Positions 25,301 through 37,362 of a DNA stretch of 64,000 nt are shown here, in pieces. The DNA is taken from the NCBI RefSeq assembly GCF_963662255.1, contig NC_085048.1, positions 103,822,499 through 103,886,498 of the forward strand, given 5' to 3'. Both the position numbers and the translations under genes were made by a program. The DNA is from Cinclus cinclus (Eukaryota > Chordata > Aves > Passeriformes > Cinclidae). Every line of letters starts with the position of its first letter. Within the stretch, counting starts at the first letter, position 1. Under the pieces are notes generated by a model. It was not told the origin of the DNA. It saw only the letters and a program-made list of their open reading frames with translations, and did not search any database.

Positions 25301-25431
25301 TGGAGATCTGGTTTCCATTCATTGCAGGGTGGGTGAAAGTTCAGTCCAAGGGCTGCAATCTTGCAAATGCCAGCAAGGAAAAAAATCACTGGTCCCCAGC
25401 ATGGCAACACAGACGGGAGAGGAATTGGAAG
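22311..25431. other. non-coding stretch, no gene seen
   Basis: From 22850 to 23160 the sequence is AT-rich and non-repetitive, with a texture like conserved non-coding DNA. A GC-rich segment follows at about 23570-23960. It contains a 10-base C run inside an inverted repeat (23574-23606) and two near-copies of ATCTCTTCGGGGGAA, 24 bases apart (23655 and 23679). The open frames in the GC-rich segment overlap on both strands and have no recognised domain. I see no exon. Confidence 0.5.
23574..23606. repeat. C-rich inverted repeat
   Basis: The arms CCACACCC (23574-23581) and GGGTGTGG (23599-23606) are perfect complements. They enclose a 17-base loop made almost wholly of C. The C runs (10 and 6) could also support an i-motif, or a G-quadruplex on the minus strand. 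Confidence 0.8.
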
Positions 25432-26154
25432 TGCCTTGTCCTGGTTTGAAAGACAGGTATTTGCTATAGAAAGGCAGAAGCCTCCCTTTGAAATGAAGAG
25501 TGTGATCCCTTCTTCCTACAAATTACTATAATTTTGCAATTAAGGGAGCTCTCAGGCAAAGGTACGGGGATAGGAATAACAGTTCTTTACTAATATGTCT
25601 AACAAAAAAAAAAAAAACAAAACCCAACAGTTATGAAATTAGCAATAAACAGAACAGTAACTCAGTCCCAGTGTTTTTTGGCTGCAGGCACCTTTTCCCT
25701 GAGCTGCAGTTCCCAGTGCTGGGGACGGGCAGGTCCCGCAGAGCTGCAGGAGGGCTGGGGGTGATGGCAGCGCTGTCCCAGGGGGAGAGAGAGATGGAGA
25801 GAGCCCTCCACTCACGGTGTCAGTCTCGATGCTCAGCAGAGTGCTGGATGGTGGCAGGTTAAGGCGAGAAGACAGCCGGGCAGGATCTGACAGCAGTGAG
25901 GATGGATCCCGGCGCTGGGATGGTAGAGATGGGACAGAGGCGGCGATCGTCCTTCTCGTCCGAACTCCGCGGGGGAAATGGGCTGAGCCAGAGCCTTCGG
26001 TCTGCTCTTCTGGCTGTTTGAATCTCGTGGGGTTTCTCTCTTCCCTCCCCTCCCTCCTTTCCCCTGTCATTAGGGCCTAATCAACAGGTAACTTAGCATG
26101 ACAATGGGGAAAATTCCACAGAGAGAAAAGGGAAAAACAACCCCCAACATGCCT
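25432..26154 (-). mobile_element. solo LTR of an avian endogenous retrovirus (ERVL-like)
   Basis: The element spans 25437-26149 (713 bases) and begins TG and ends CA. It is flanked by a perfect 5-bp target-site duplication, TGCCT at 25432-25436 and 26150-26154. No gag, pol or env sequence adjoins it, so it is a solo LTR left by recombination between two LTRs. A 5-bp duplication is typical of class III (ERVL) integration. The terminal block reading TGTCCTGGTTTGAAAGAC on the plus strand matches passerine LTRs that I recognise. I assign the sense strand as minus because an AGTAAA signal followed by a U5-like region ends at that terminus; this orientation is inference. A GC- and CpG-richer core lies at about 25680-26000. 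Open frames inside it are not genes. Confidence 0.88.
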
Positions 26155-29100
26155 TTAAGAAGCAGGTACAAAAAATGTCCCTCATTCAGCCTGTCTCTGC
26201 TCAAGCCACTGGAAAGCTCCTACCAGCCCAAGGAACAGCAAAAGCAGAAGGAAACCTGGAAACACACCTGGGATGTTGATGTGGTGCACACACTCCTGCA
26301 CCCTTGCTATGAGCTTTGCAGTCTGAAATTTGATTAGCTGCACAATATGTTCCAACCCAGAAAGGGCTGCTGAGTCTCACCATACCTGAGGAAGTGGCAA
26401 TAATATTCTACAAATAGGAAAGCAGGTATCCAGTCACCAAAATAAAAGCAAATTTGAATTTGTGGCCGTGTGCAGCTCTTCAGGACAAAGCCTGGCTCAG
26501 TGTGGAGCAAGGAGAGGCAGCTGAGCTGTTCCAGGACATTGATAACCCAGTTCCACAGATCTGAGCACTCAGTTACCTTCCCAAGCTCCCAGGATGGGCA
26601 TGGAGACCCACGTCTGACACTGGGAGAAAGGCTGTGAGTGTTCCAGGGAGTATTTCCTTGGCTAAAGGGTTGGATTTTCCCCTTCTCTCTGCAAAGCCTC
26701 TTCCCTGATTCAGCAGCAGCACAGGGAAGCCCTCCTGTTCATGAATAATTCATCTCCAACGTGTGCATGGGTTCTGAGCCTGACCCAGACAGTATTTTAG
26801 GGAAATAAGTGAGCATCCTGCCATTGGTGCCAGTGCTGGTGGCTGCTCCATGGAGGATGGGCTGAAGCAGTGTCATCAGTCAGCAGGAGGGATGGCAGAG
26901 CTGCTGCCCCTCCTGCAAAGGGGGCCTGCCTGAAATTCCCTAAACTGTCACTCACAAGCTCATTTTTCCAGGGAAGTGGCTTTTATTTGTTGTGAGTTCT
27001 TCATACAGAACAAAACCTAAACAATGTAACATATTCTGGGCTCTGGGCAGATAAAAATTGAAAGGGCCAGGGTGTTCGTGCAAGTGGAATGATAGTGACA
27101 AGCACCACATGGGGTCCCCAAGGATGGTGTTGGGGGACTCGATCCCCCATAAAATGATGAAAGACTCTGATGTAATAGTGTTCTGCAAAACAATTTGAAC
27201 ATAAAGGCCACTTTCTGTCCCATTAGCAAATGACTGCCATTGTACCAGGATTTTTTTTTTTTAATGTATGTTTTGAGCACACTGAGACCAAAAACTTGCA
27301 TTGTGATGGGGTTGCAGGAAGATTTAAAGGTTGTGGTGGACTAAAAATTGAAATGCAAATCACACTTTCCGACAACCTCCTGCTGAGGCCCAAATTTTTA
27401 TAGATCAGGTCCTGCAGTCCTGATGAAGAAGCAGTGATCTGTCTTTCCTGGGATTCACAAATAAGTTGCAGTCCAAGGTATCATTTCCTACGAAAGAACT
27501 GTAACTTACCAGGTGAAAGTTTGTCACTGAAGACAGTCCCGATATTCCATTAATTTTTCTAGCTGCAGTGCCTTTCTCAGACAATGCAAACACACACATC
27601 ACAGCTCCCCACTCTGCAACATGCTCTCACTGAATATAAACACACTGTATATATTGATCCTCTCCCTCTTGCGTTTTTTATTCCCCAGCATGAAGGTGGT
27701 AAAACACTGACTGCCATGAACTTCATCAGGAAATAAGAAAAAGAAAAAGCTGTGGTTTGGAAGCAGCTGGATGGCAAACTGCAGACTGGGATGTGGCTGC
27801 CAAAAACACCACAAGGAGACTGGGGCATACAGGCATTTGTGGAGAATTCTGTTTGCTAATTGCTCATGGAATGTCAGGTAAGGAGCATCCAGTGTAATTT
27901 GTTATAACAGGGAATGGCCTGGGTTTTGCTTTCCAGCGTGGCTTTTTAAAATCATTATTATTTTTATTTTCACTGCTGTCATTACAAATGGCCAGTTCTC
28001 TCTGGCTGGGAGCACAGTTCACAGAGGAGCTGTGGGCAGCACAGGGCTTTTTTAGCCAGACAGCACCAGCACATATCTCCAGGCCCTGCTGTATTCCAGG
28101 GCAAGATCTGTTCCTGTCTCTCAGGGGACAGATCCCCCTCAGTGCTTCACCTCTCCAAACACGAGAATCTGCTGGGGCTCCGTTTGTAACAGTTTTGAGC
28201 TGGTTCTCTGTGCCCTGAAGCGCTGAGGATTCCCAGGAACAGTTCTGGTCACTCCTTTTCTTTCCAGCTATTTAGAGGTTTCTACTATGCAGAAATGTGC
28301 TGGAAATTATCACCAGCAGTGCATCTCTGGATTGCATCTGGTTGCCATCCTGCAACTTTAAGTAGTCCTACAACTTACTGCTAATTATCTCCCAGCTAAT
28401 GGTGATCCCTACCAGTGCTGCAGCATTCAGGAGCCGGTGGGCATTAACGAGAATTAGCATTTGTTGAGGCCGTGGTGGGAGCTCCTGTCTGCAGCATTTC
28501 AGGGGTCCTGGTTGCTGGAATGTTTGATTGCCTGCTCCAGTAATTAGCACTGACCCTGAGCAAGTTTTTCAGAAGTCTCACTTGGCTGTGCAGAAACCAA
28601 AGACACACTGAGCTCTGTCTGTGATGGGGTCAGTAATAATGTGTTTCCCAATAATAATTTATTTCCCAATAATACTGTATTTCCCTCCTTCTCTCCACTC
28701 CCTTGACACAGGTAACACAGTGCCAAGGGATGGAGTCAGTGGCTGTCCTATTGCACTTTTCCCTGCTTTGTTGTCCTGCATGAAATTCTCTTTCACTACT
28801 TTTTTAATGTGTAGAGAACAATTTAAACATTTTAACTCAAAGTCAACTGCCTCCTTGGTTTTGGAATATGGTGGTAGTTAAAAAACTACAGGAATTTGGC
28901 ACAACAGCAGCGAGTAACTGTGGTGGGCCCTTCCATGCCTGTTTTCAAAAGAGGGTGCATAATCAGAATTAAAGCACAGGGAATCCAGAGAAACACAGGC
29001 CCCTTGTAACCCTTGAGGGGTAGATGAGCACGTGGCTGGTGTTTCTTTAGGAACGCCAATTGGCTGTTTGGAAGAAGAGGAAGAAGAGGGAATGTCGCTG

Positions 29101-29902
29101 TCTCCCTGGTCAGCCTCCCAAATGCTCTCTGAAGAGAGAGGCAGCCTCTGCACATCCCGCCCGCAGCTCTGGCTGGGCCTGGCGCTGCCAAAGGAGCTTT
29201 TTCCATGTGCTGCTGTGGAGAGGAAGCTGCTCTCGCCCTCACCCTGAGGAAGATGAGCTATAGGAATGTAAAAGGGTTTTTTTATAGCTCAGGAGCCAGG
29301 AGGGGAAGCAGTGGTCATGAGCAGAAGCTGGAACTTGGCTTGTTAAGTAAATCTCAGGCTGGAGCTGGTTTTAATTTATTTTTTGTTTTATGTGCAGGAG
29401 ACTAGGCCTTGCAGGCCTGGCTAATATCAAAGCCTGGGGTTTTGTAGATTTTTAATCAAGGTCCACTTTGGGGGGTTCTGCTTTCAGAGCTTGTGGACGT
29501 GAAGGATTTTTTTGTCATGTTTTTAATTTCTTTTTTGCTGCTGTGTCTGGATTTCTTTACTTCAACTTTTCCATTCTTCAGACTTGAGCCAAGTGAACGA
29601 TTTCAAATTACCCAGCGCTTTCCAGAGATGGTTTTTGTTGTTGCTGTTTGGGGATTTTTTGGTTTGGGATATTTATTTTTTTTTCCTGAAGCAGACTTGC
29701 AGTCCAGTTTCTATGAAAATCACAGATGGCATTGCAATCCTACCCCATTGCCTCTCAATAATTTGGCATTATTTGCACTGTCTCAATAGTATATTGTTCA
29801 TCAAATCTGTATGAAAGGAATTTTATATAAATTTTTTGTTTGTTTCGTCCCTCTGCTGGCAAGAAAAGTAAATCCCAAAGTATTTCAGCAGGTGCTATTA
29901 AT
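26155..29902. other. non-coding stretch, no gene seen
   Basis: No supported exon or RNA gene. A POU octamer (ATGCAAAT) lies at 27353-27360. Three copies of a TTTCCCAATAAT-like motif spaced 18-19 bases apart lie at about 28641-28685. The remaining sequence is mixed, with no recognisable mobile element. Confidence 0.55.
28641..28685. repeat. short diverged tandem repeat (TTTCCCAATAAT-like)
   Basis: The core TTTCCCAATAATA occurs twice about 18 bases apart, and a third partial copy ends in TTTCCC. This is a small local duplication. Confidence 0.75.
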
Positions 29903-30162
29903 ATGCAAATAATGGAGAATACATTGGGTCTAATAGACCTCCCAACTACATGGGAGGTGTCGCTGTTGGAGCAAATTAGCTTTCTGTAATTTGCATGCTT
30001 TTCACAGCCTCCTGGGACTATATTTTAGATCAGAGACAATAAAAGCATATGCTGCTAGTTTTAAATGTAACTAATTTCAGACTTTGAAACCATTTTAACC
30101 TAACTTCTTAGTGTTAAACTGTTATTTGCACAGAAACTTTCCACAGAGCTTGTAATTTGCAT
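29903..30162. promoter_or_regulatory. cluster of three POU octamers, candidate enhancer
   Basis: ATGCAAAT lies at 29903-29910, and its reverse complement ATTTGCAT lies at 29989-29996 and 30155-30162. The octamer is the classical binding site of POU-domain factors (Oct/POU). Three exact copies in 260 bases is well above chance. A hairpin-capable palindrome (ACCTCCCA, 6-base loop, TGGGAGGT) lies between the first two at 29937-29958. The block is AT-rich, unique-looking and without open frames, in keeping with a conserved enhancer. That role is inferred. Confidence 0.35.
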
Positions 30163-33100
30163 GGTCTTCCATTCTCCCATTAACTGCTCCATCTCTCTTT
30201 CCAGGTTGAAAGAGAAGAAGGGAATCTGCCAGGTGACTGCATCTTGGAAAACAGGTATTTCTCACAAAATCCAGATTGTCCTGGCCTGGGTCCGAGTCTG
30301 CATTTGGGTCCTGATGGGGTCTAGATTGAGCTTTTTATGTAAAACTTCTTCCCTCCCATTTGACATCTCCATATGGTGTAAATTCATCCCAGAATGATGC
30401 TGTGGCCCCTGCTGGCTGCTCACAGAGGAACAGGGCTGCTGGTTTCAGAAAATCTTCTTTGCTCACCCAGCAAAGTAAAGAGTCCCTGAGCTGATGTGGC
30501 ACCAATGCCCAGTGTGGCTGCCTAGCCTGTGCCTGATGAGAGTCTTTTGGGAAACTCTGTTTGGAACAAATGGAAAGAAAAGCAGGGATTTCAGAGCAGG
30601 CTCAGTCTGTAGAGTTACACATTACTGACTTGTACTGGCACATTATCAATGGCACTTTCCAATTGGTACTGATAGCAGAAATTCCACTGTTGATGCTGTG
30701 CTTTGGGACAATGGGAATGATGGGGCCTATGCAGCTGTGTCTGCGTTCCAGGTGCTGCCATGGCTGGTCCGTGCTGGAGTGGCCAGGTGGGTGACACAGG
30801 GCAGCCACTGCAGCCCTGCCCCTTGTCCCCATCCTGCCCTTTTGAAGCTGGTGGGACCCAATTCTTGCTGCATGGAAGGACTGCAGTGAGGGCAGTGAGA
30901 GGAGCTGCAGATTACGAGGTGTCAGTGTGGGGAAGGTGCAGAGGCAGCCCCTGTGTGTTGTCCCCTGCCAGCTGTCCCAGTGCCCGAAGGTGAGATTTGG
31001 GAGTTCCCTGTGGCACAGCTGCTCCATGGCTCATACATCTCTGTGCAGCGTGTCCAGATCACTCGGGCTTGTGGGGTGACAGGGGGGACAGAGTTCAGGG
31101 GTAGGATCAGATATGTGTAGGAGATGGCAGCCAGGTGGAGATCAAGTTAATGTTATCAAATTTATTTCTGCCATGGGAAAGGTGAATGTGGCATGAGAGA
31201 GTAAGTCTGAGAGGGGGTCCTTTGAGACAATAAACTCGTGGAATGCAGCTTTGGCCCTACAGCAATGTGTGGTGAGACTCTTGGGGCCACAGCTTTGCCA
31301 TCAATGTTTTATAGGTGTGTTTCACACAGACAATGTATAGATGCAGTTTGTTTCCCAAGCTCTTAAAGCTGGAAAATGCTGGGTGCTAATTGTTTTCTCT
31401 CATCTCACCCTAAGTGTTTTCTACCATTAATACCAGTGACCTCCCACTTCTGCTGCTTTTTATTAATGGCATGTGGCTTGCCTGTTATAAGCCCGGGCAC
31501 TGGAGTTGGAAGCACTTGCTTTATTAAAAAATGAAAACAAAAAGAGAGAAAAAAGGGCTCTGATTACTCAGGTGTCGACAGAAAAAACTGCGATGTTGTG
31601 CCAGATGGCTGCATTTGTGAAGCAGAGTGTAGTCAGAAGGAAAGTGGAAGGAGACAAGGCAAGTGTACATCAGGAGTGTGAAAACATGACCAAAATACCT
31701 TCAGCCTTGTTTCACCAACACTGGATTAGGAGGCAACTGTGGTGAGATGCAAGCAAAGAAAAGCAGAAGGGGACACTGTTTGGAAAACAAAAATGTCTTT
31801 CACAAAAGCTTTGAATTAGCAAAAATCAGGAAGTTTTGCATTAAATGGGCCAGTGCCTCAGACCACTGTGCCAAATGCCACGTGTGACAGAGTAGGACAG
31901 TGATGGCAGCAGGTTGTGTCCAGGCTGAGTGTGCACTGGAGCAGGATGTGCTGCACCAGGCATTGCTGAGTGCCCATTGTCCCAGGAACTCCAGCACTGC
32001 CCAGCACCTGCCATGGCTGCACTTGGCCGGGAAGGTTTCCCAGGGATGTGGGAGCTCTGCCCGTGTCCACACAGGTGGCACCCAGGGGCCCTCGTGGCAG
32101 GGTCTGGGTTATGTCACCCCAGAAGTGGGCACTTGTGACACCAGCACTGGCTGGTTTGTGCCTCAGGCTATTTGGACTCATTCCTCACCTCCTGCAGGAG
32201 CTCCATTCAACTTATGCTGCCAGGGCAAAGTCCGTGCCAAACCTGTAAAAGCTGAGCCCTTGGCAGGCCTGGGAGTGGGGGCTTCATTACCCTTTTATAT
32301 CCTGAAATGGAGCCTGGGCACTTTCAACTTTGCTTCCATGCTGAAGCTTTTGGAAAAGTTTAGAATAATTTGATCTCAGATCACAAATCCGAATTTTATT
32401 TCTTTTTCCATGCTTAAGCTGGCTCTGCCCAGACTGCTTTGGAGCTCCACACTCTCCTCTGTGCTGTCTCAGGGGAAAAGGAGGCTCTGACGTGGGCACT
32501 CTGAAGAGGGGCCACTCTGAAGGTTTGGCCTCTTGTCTCTTAGCCTTGATTGTATCTTGGTATACAAACTTGGTGGTGCTTGGGTTTTGTCATGAGAGTC
32601 TGAAATCCTGGTGTTCTTAGGCTGCACTTTGATTAGAACACGGCCAGGAAAATCTGGGGTAATTTTTGCCCAAATCACTTCCATACAGCTTTCTCACCCC
32701 CAACCCCAAAACTACTTCCCCTTTCCACAGGTACTTTCTAGCAATGAACTAGGTACTGAAGGTAGGTTACATTTCCAACAACAGGTGTATAAAGAAATTG
32801 TCAGGAACATGGATCTCCCTCTGATCCCTGCTCTGGTACAACTAAAGCTTGAATGTGAATTTCATTATTTTATTTTTATAAAATCTGAATTTCTACACCA
32901 ACTTTGGATCAAAAGTTTATTCTCCACGCCAGGAAGATTTTTTTTTTTTTTAATTTGCTACAAACTGCATTGTCTTATTTGGGGAGTATGTTCACAATTG
33001 AGAAAGAATTGCCTTTATTAACAAATCAAAAGGTTGTGCTGTCAAAACTGAAATCGTTCTACCTTTTTATGTGCAAATTAGAGCTTCTGTCAAACCTTCA

Positions 33101-35629
33101 GCCATGGTGCATTTAATTTGTGAAAATATAAAAATATCTGGCTTAATATTAAAATATTCTGCATGAGGAAGGAAGTATTTGAAGTGATGCATTGCAGGCA
33201 AGAGTCTTGAAAAATCAGATTCGAAAGAAATAAAGTGGTGCTTTAACAAAATTCATTTTCCCTACTTTGCCAGAGTTCAGAGCAGTCCTTAGAAGTGTGT
33301 TGAAGTTATACAGGTGTCTGAATATCTGGTTGGATCATGGCCTTTGGGAGTGAACCAAACTAAATCTAAGTGTGTCCAGGGCAGGGGACCTACATCCGCT
33401 GTTTTTTTTCCTTAGGAAAGAAGGGTCACAAGATGTTTATTTTTTTTTCACTAATGGCAAAGGTACTGAGAAACTTTTCAGTCAATTCATTAAACTTGAG
33501 GTAAAACAAAAGCAACTATTGGTTTCAGCATGATAACTTGTGTTTTGGAAGGTATTTGTAGAGACGAAAAAATTCTGATTATCTGAATCTGGGCCCTGGT
33601 TCTATATTTAAGTTTCCAAATAAAGAGCTGTGTGCTCAGCAAGGTGAGGCACTGATGGACTGAACCTGAGCTCCTTCCAGCACAAATAGTTTGGGTTTGA
33701 GCCTAAGGCAGCCCACACTCACCCTGCGCCTGGAGCTGCTGGTTTCCTTCTGCTCTTTGAAGCAACTTGTCCTGCTGCTGCCCTGTGTTTTTGGGGGAGA
33801 ACAAGGAAAACCCTGCAGAACCCCCTTTTCATTGTGCTCAGGTGTCTTTAGCTGTATTTTGGCTTATTAGGGTTTTTTTCTTGCATCCCAACAGGCTGCT
33901 TCATGTTGACCCAGGAGCCTTTCCTGTGGCTCTTTGGGAGGAGGGTCCTGTCCAGGCAGGCTGTGTTTGCCCATCATTTTTTTCCAATCACATATGAGAG
34001 TATCTCGTCCTGTCTTTGGGGAGGTTTTATTGGGGCTGAGTCCATTTCACCTCATTTTTTTCCAAGGCCTCAACCAGGAACTTTTGCTCTTCTGCAGAGC
34101 TGAGAGGAGAGGAAGTGGCTGTTCCTTGAGGAGCTGCTTCACTCCCTCAAGTGTGCCAGTGCCATTATCCCATGGAAAAGGCCACTGCAGCAGTGCATTA
34201 GTGATGCATGTGGCCAGGCTGGGACGTGCCCATGGAATCCCAGGGAAGGTGTTGTTTCCAGCCACCTGGCTCCAGTTGAACAGCCCTTCCCATTGCACCA
34301 GTAGGGTCACAACCACCCACTTCTCTGCAGAGGGTGCAGAAAATATTCCATGAATTGCTGTCAACTGTCAGAAGTTCCTTTTTGGGGGTGAATTATTGCC
34401 CGCAGGCATCCAGAGTACTTGGGCCTTTACAACTTTAATGCCAATGATGTCAGCAATGCAGAATGGAATTCTGCATCCAGGGTTTTACATTTAGTTCTGG
34501 CTCATCTCTCCAAGGGGATTCCTACAGGCTGAACGTGCAGTGCACTGCATGTGAAGGCGTTTATTGGGCCATTAGCCATAATTAATGGTAAGGGAGCTAC
34601 TGAGGCTGTGGGCTGTCCCACGTTCTCCTTTCATACCCACACCCCAGCATGAATTATATGATGTTCATATTCAGCCTCTCACCATTAGAGACCAACAAAG
34701 TGGTTTGGGTTGGGATCTCCTCTTTCAGGCCATAAACATATGATCCGGTCACCCCATAAAGTACGTTGTTCCAGCTTCCCATTAATTCTCAGGCATAGCT
34801 GTGGCACACAGCAGGGTTTGGGTCTGGTCCCTCCAGCTGGAGAAATCCTGCCCAGCACAGCAGCTCTAGGGCATGGAGTGAAACAGGCACTGCAGCTTCA
34901 CCCAAACTGATGAGTTTTGCCTCTGCTGCAGTCACAACTTCCATTATTTTTCTAAAACAGTGGATACTGCACTGTCCCCTTGCTTCCCTGCAGGGATTCA
35001 GGGACAAAGCTCTCTGAATGCCAGTTTGCCGTGGTGGGAGGCGCAGGATGGAGGTGAGGACGCTGGTGAGCTGGACACCTCCCTGGCAACTCCTCCCCTG
35101 ACAGGAGTGCTGCTGCAGCCTCATGCACTTGATCCTTTAATTGGCCCATGTGCAGGCTGGACAGCTCTCTCTTTATTATTGCTATTATTATGCAATCAGA
35201 TACTACTTACCTACACAATGTGCTGGAGCTGCACTATTTATGCAGAAACTATGTACACCGAGAGCCATTTTCTCCATGGTGATTGCAGATAATGTGGAAA
35301 GCTCTGCTTTGATTCATTAGTAGAGCAAAAGGCATAGGATTATTTGGTATAATTCACAGCACTTCAAAATGCATATATTTTCATAATACTCTAAATCTAC
35401 CTCTTGGGCTGGTAACTCAAGCTTTGCTGTAGTGCTGTCATCTTAAAGTTGGGGTGGTACCATTTTTTCACTGGAACAGGCCAACCTGGAAGCTCATTAA
35501 GTGTGGGATTTGTGGTAAGTGACCATTGTGCAGTGTTTGTAAAACTGCTCAGGGCTCAGGAGGATCCCTAGCAGCTCCAGAGCCCTCAGAGTGAAGGGCT
35601 TGGGGAACCACCAAGCTGAGAACTTGTTT
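30163..35629. other. non-coding stretch, no gene seen
   Basis: No exon or RNA gene that I can defend. Long overlapping open frames on both strands around 30560-31030, 31800-32370 and 33930-34360 reflect moderate GC content; their products have no recognised domain. AT-rich patches lie around 33000-33250 and 35160-35250. Confidence 0.5.
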
Positions 35630-35686
35630 TCATAGAATGGTTTGGGCTGGATGGGAACCTTAGTGGTCGTCCTGTTCCAACCCCCA
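35630..35686 (-). mobile_element. CR1 LINE 3'-end fragment
   Basis: Read on the minus strand, this segment ends CCCAAACCATTCTATGA. That is the familiar 3' terminus of avian CR1 elements, just short of the terminal octamer repeat. Only about 57 bases are recognisable; the rest was lost to 5' truncation or divergence. An A-rich patch at 35707-35723 follows on the plus strand but is probably unrelated, because CR1 elements do not end in poly(A). Confidence 0.75.
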
Positions 35687-37325
35687 AAAAAGGCACAACT
35701 CGGTGCAAAAAAAAAAAAAAAATCAAAGGAATTTTGTTTCTTGGATTGAGAAAGAGCCACTGAGTTAATTTTAATGAGTTCATTTTATTTAGGAGTAAAG
35801 TATCTTTTAGTATTTATTTTGGATAAAATTTTGTGCTCTGGGACTTTGCTGGGCACTGTGGGGTGTTTGCCCACCTCTGGAAATCAGCTGTATAATTTAT
35901 ATGTCTAACTTCAGTTGCTTGGTGACCGGGCTTTTCTTTTAGTACCATGGATTAAAATGTTCCAATTGTCACCTGAAAATCTTCTCAGCCCATCCTGGGA
36001 AAAGGAAATTAAGTCAGACATGCAGTTCCCTCAGTTCCCAGCTTCTCCCACCTCTAAACATGAGGTCATCTATGTGTCTGATTTCCCAACTCAATCCCTC
36101 AAATCAGTTACATATTTTCAAATACTTGTCTGAAAAAATGGGCAGAAATTATGAGGATCATTACCAGCGAGAAGCTGCCTTCACTGCTGCCATTCCCCCA
36201 TATATGTATTTGCTTCTCTGTCTTAACACCTGAAATGTTTGGGAAAAAATTTAAACATGGCCAGTGTCTGCATTTAATGTAGGAGCTTTCATACCTCTGG
36301 GCTCTGTATTTATAGCTCTGTCATGTTTCCTTCTTGTACTGACCTGGAGAAGAAGATTTTTTTTCTTTTTTCTTATCTGATGAAATGGTTGTCTGTCATG
36401 ATGTGGTTATTGCAGCATAAAATATTGCTTAAAACTTGACCCTGAACAAATTTTGTACAAGGACACTTTACCCCAGAATTCCAAAAGGAGGTGAAATCCT
36501 CCTCAGGCTCTCCAAAGAGGGAAACTGCTTGGGGTAAATAAAACTGGGGTGAGTCTTAAAATCCATCATGGAGCCTCAATTTTACATGCAGCGTGTCTGA
36601 TCCCGGCTGAAGCCACTCTGCTCCTAGTACTACTCCACTGTACTTGGAGTTTAACATGGATTACCATGGATTTTCATTGATGCACGAGTTGGAAATTTAA
36701 AAATTACATGTAATAATCATTGTGTGTGGCTTGAAAAATATTCAAGGTACTTTCAGCCTTATCAAACGATGCTGTTCAATGACTGTTGCCAACCAAAACC
36801 AGAAATAATTTCTAATTAATTAGGACATTCACAAATTCCCCATACCTTTCCATTCACATTGTCCGGGAACAGACTGTGATTTTTAAATATTTTTTCTTCC
36901 ATTAGACATAATCCCAAAGTCTTTTGTGGAGGGAGGATAACTCTTCCTACCTCTGAGACATGGTATTTGTGAAGCAGGCAAGAGGTGGCTGTGCTCACAG
37001 ACTGCTTACATGGGGCTGGTTCTTTTCCTTGATTGCATGGATGTGACCTAGGGAAGTTAGTTGTGCTATTTGTTCAGAACATCTCTCTGCAAATATTTTA
37101 AGTGTTCTGGTTCACTCACCGTTAGAACGGCTGGAGGCAGCAAATGCAACCCCCGTCTGGCTGAAATGCACAGGAAATATTTCATATGGCAGTGCATGAC
37201 TTTATTCTTCCAAAATGCAAAATCCTTAGTTAAGGGCTTAACTATAAAATATTTACTCACTCTGCTGAGTCCCTCATTCGCCACTGCTCGTGGGCCCTTT
37301 ATGAGCAGTTACCTGAGCTCCTCCC

Positions 37326-37328
<3 letters not shown>

Positions 37329-37359
<31 letters not shown>
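37329..37359. repeat. poly(A)31 tract with flanking direct repeat
   Basis: Thirty-one A residues are uninterrupted. The hexamer AGTTAC occurs 16 bases before the tract (37307-37312) and again overlapping its end (37359-37364). This is the layout of a tiny poly(A)-tailed retroinsertion with a target-site duplication, although the inserted body would be only about 16 bases. Slippage of a pre-existing A run is the simpler alternative. Confidence 0.85.

Positions 37360-37362
<3 letters not shown>

Noticed and set aside
25639..26070. A 143-codon minus-strand open frame in a GC-rich segment
   Set aside because: It lies wholly inside the solo LTR, and LTRs of this type do not encode protein.
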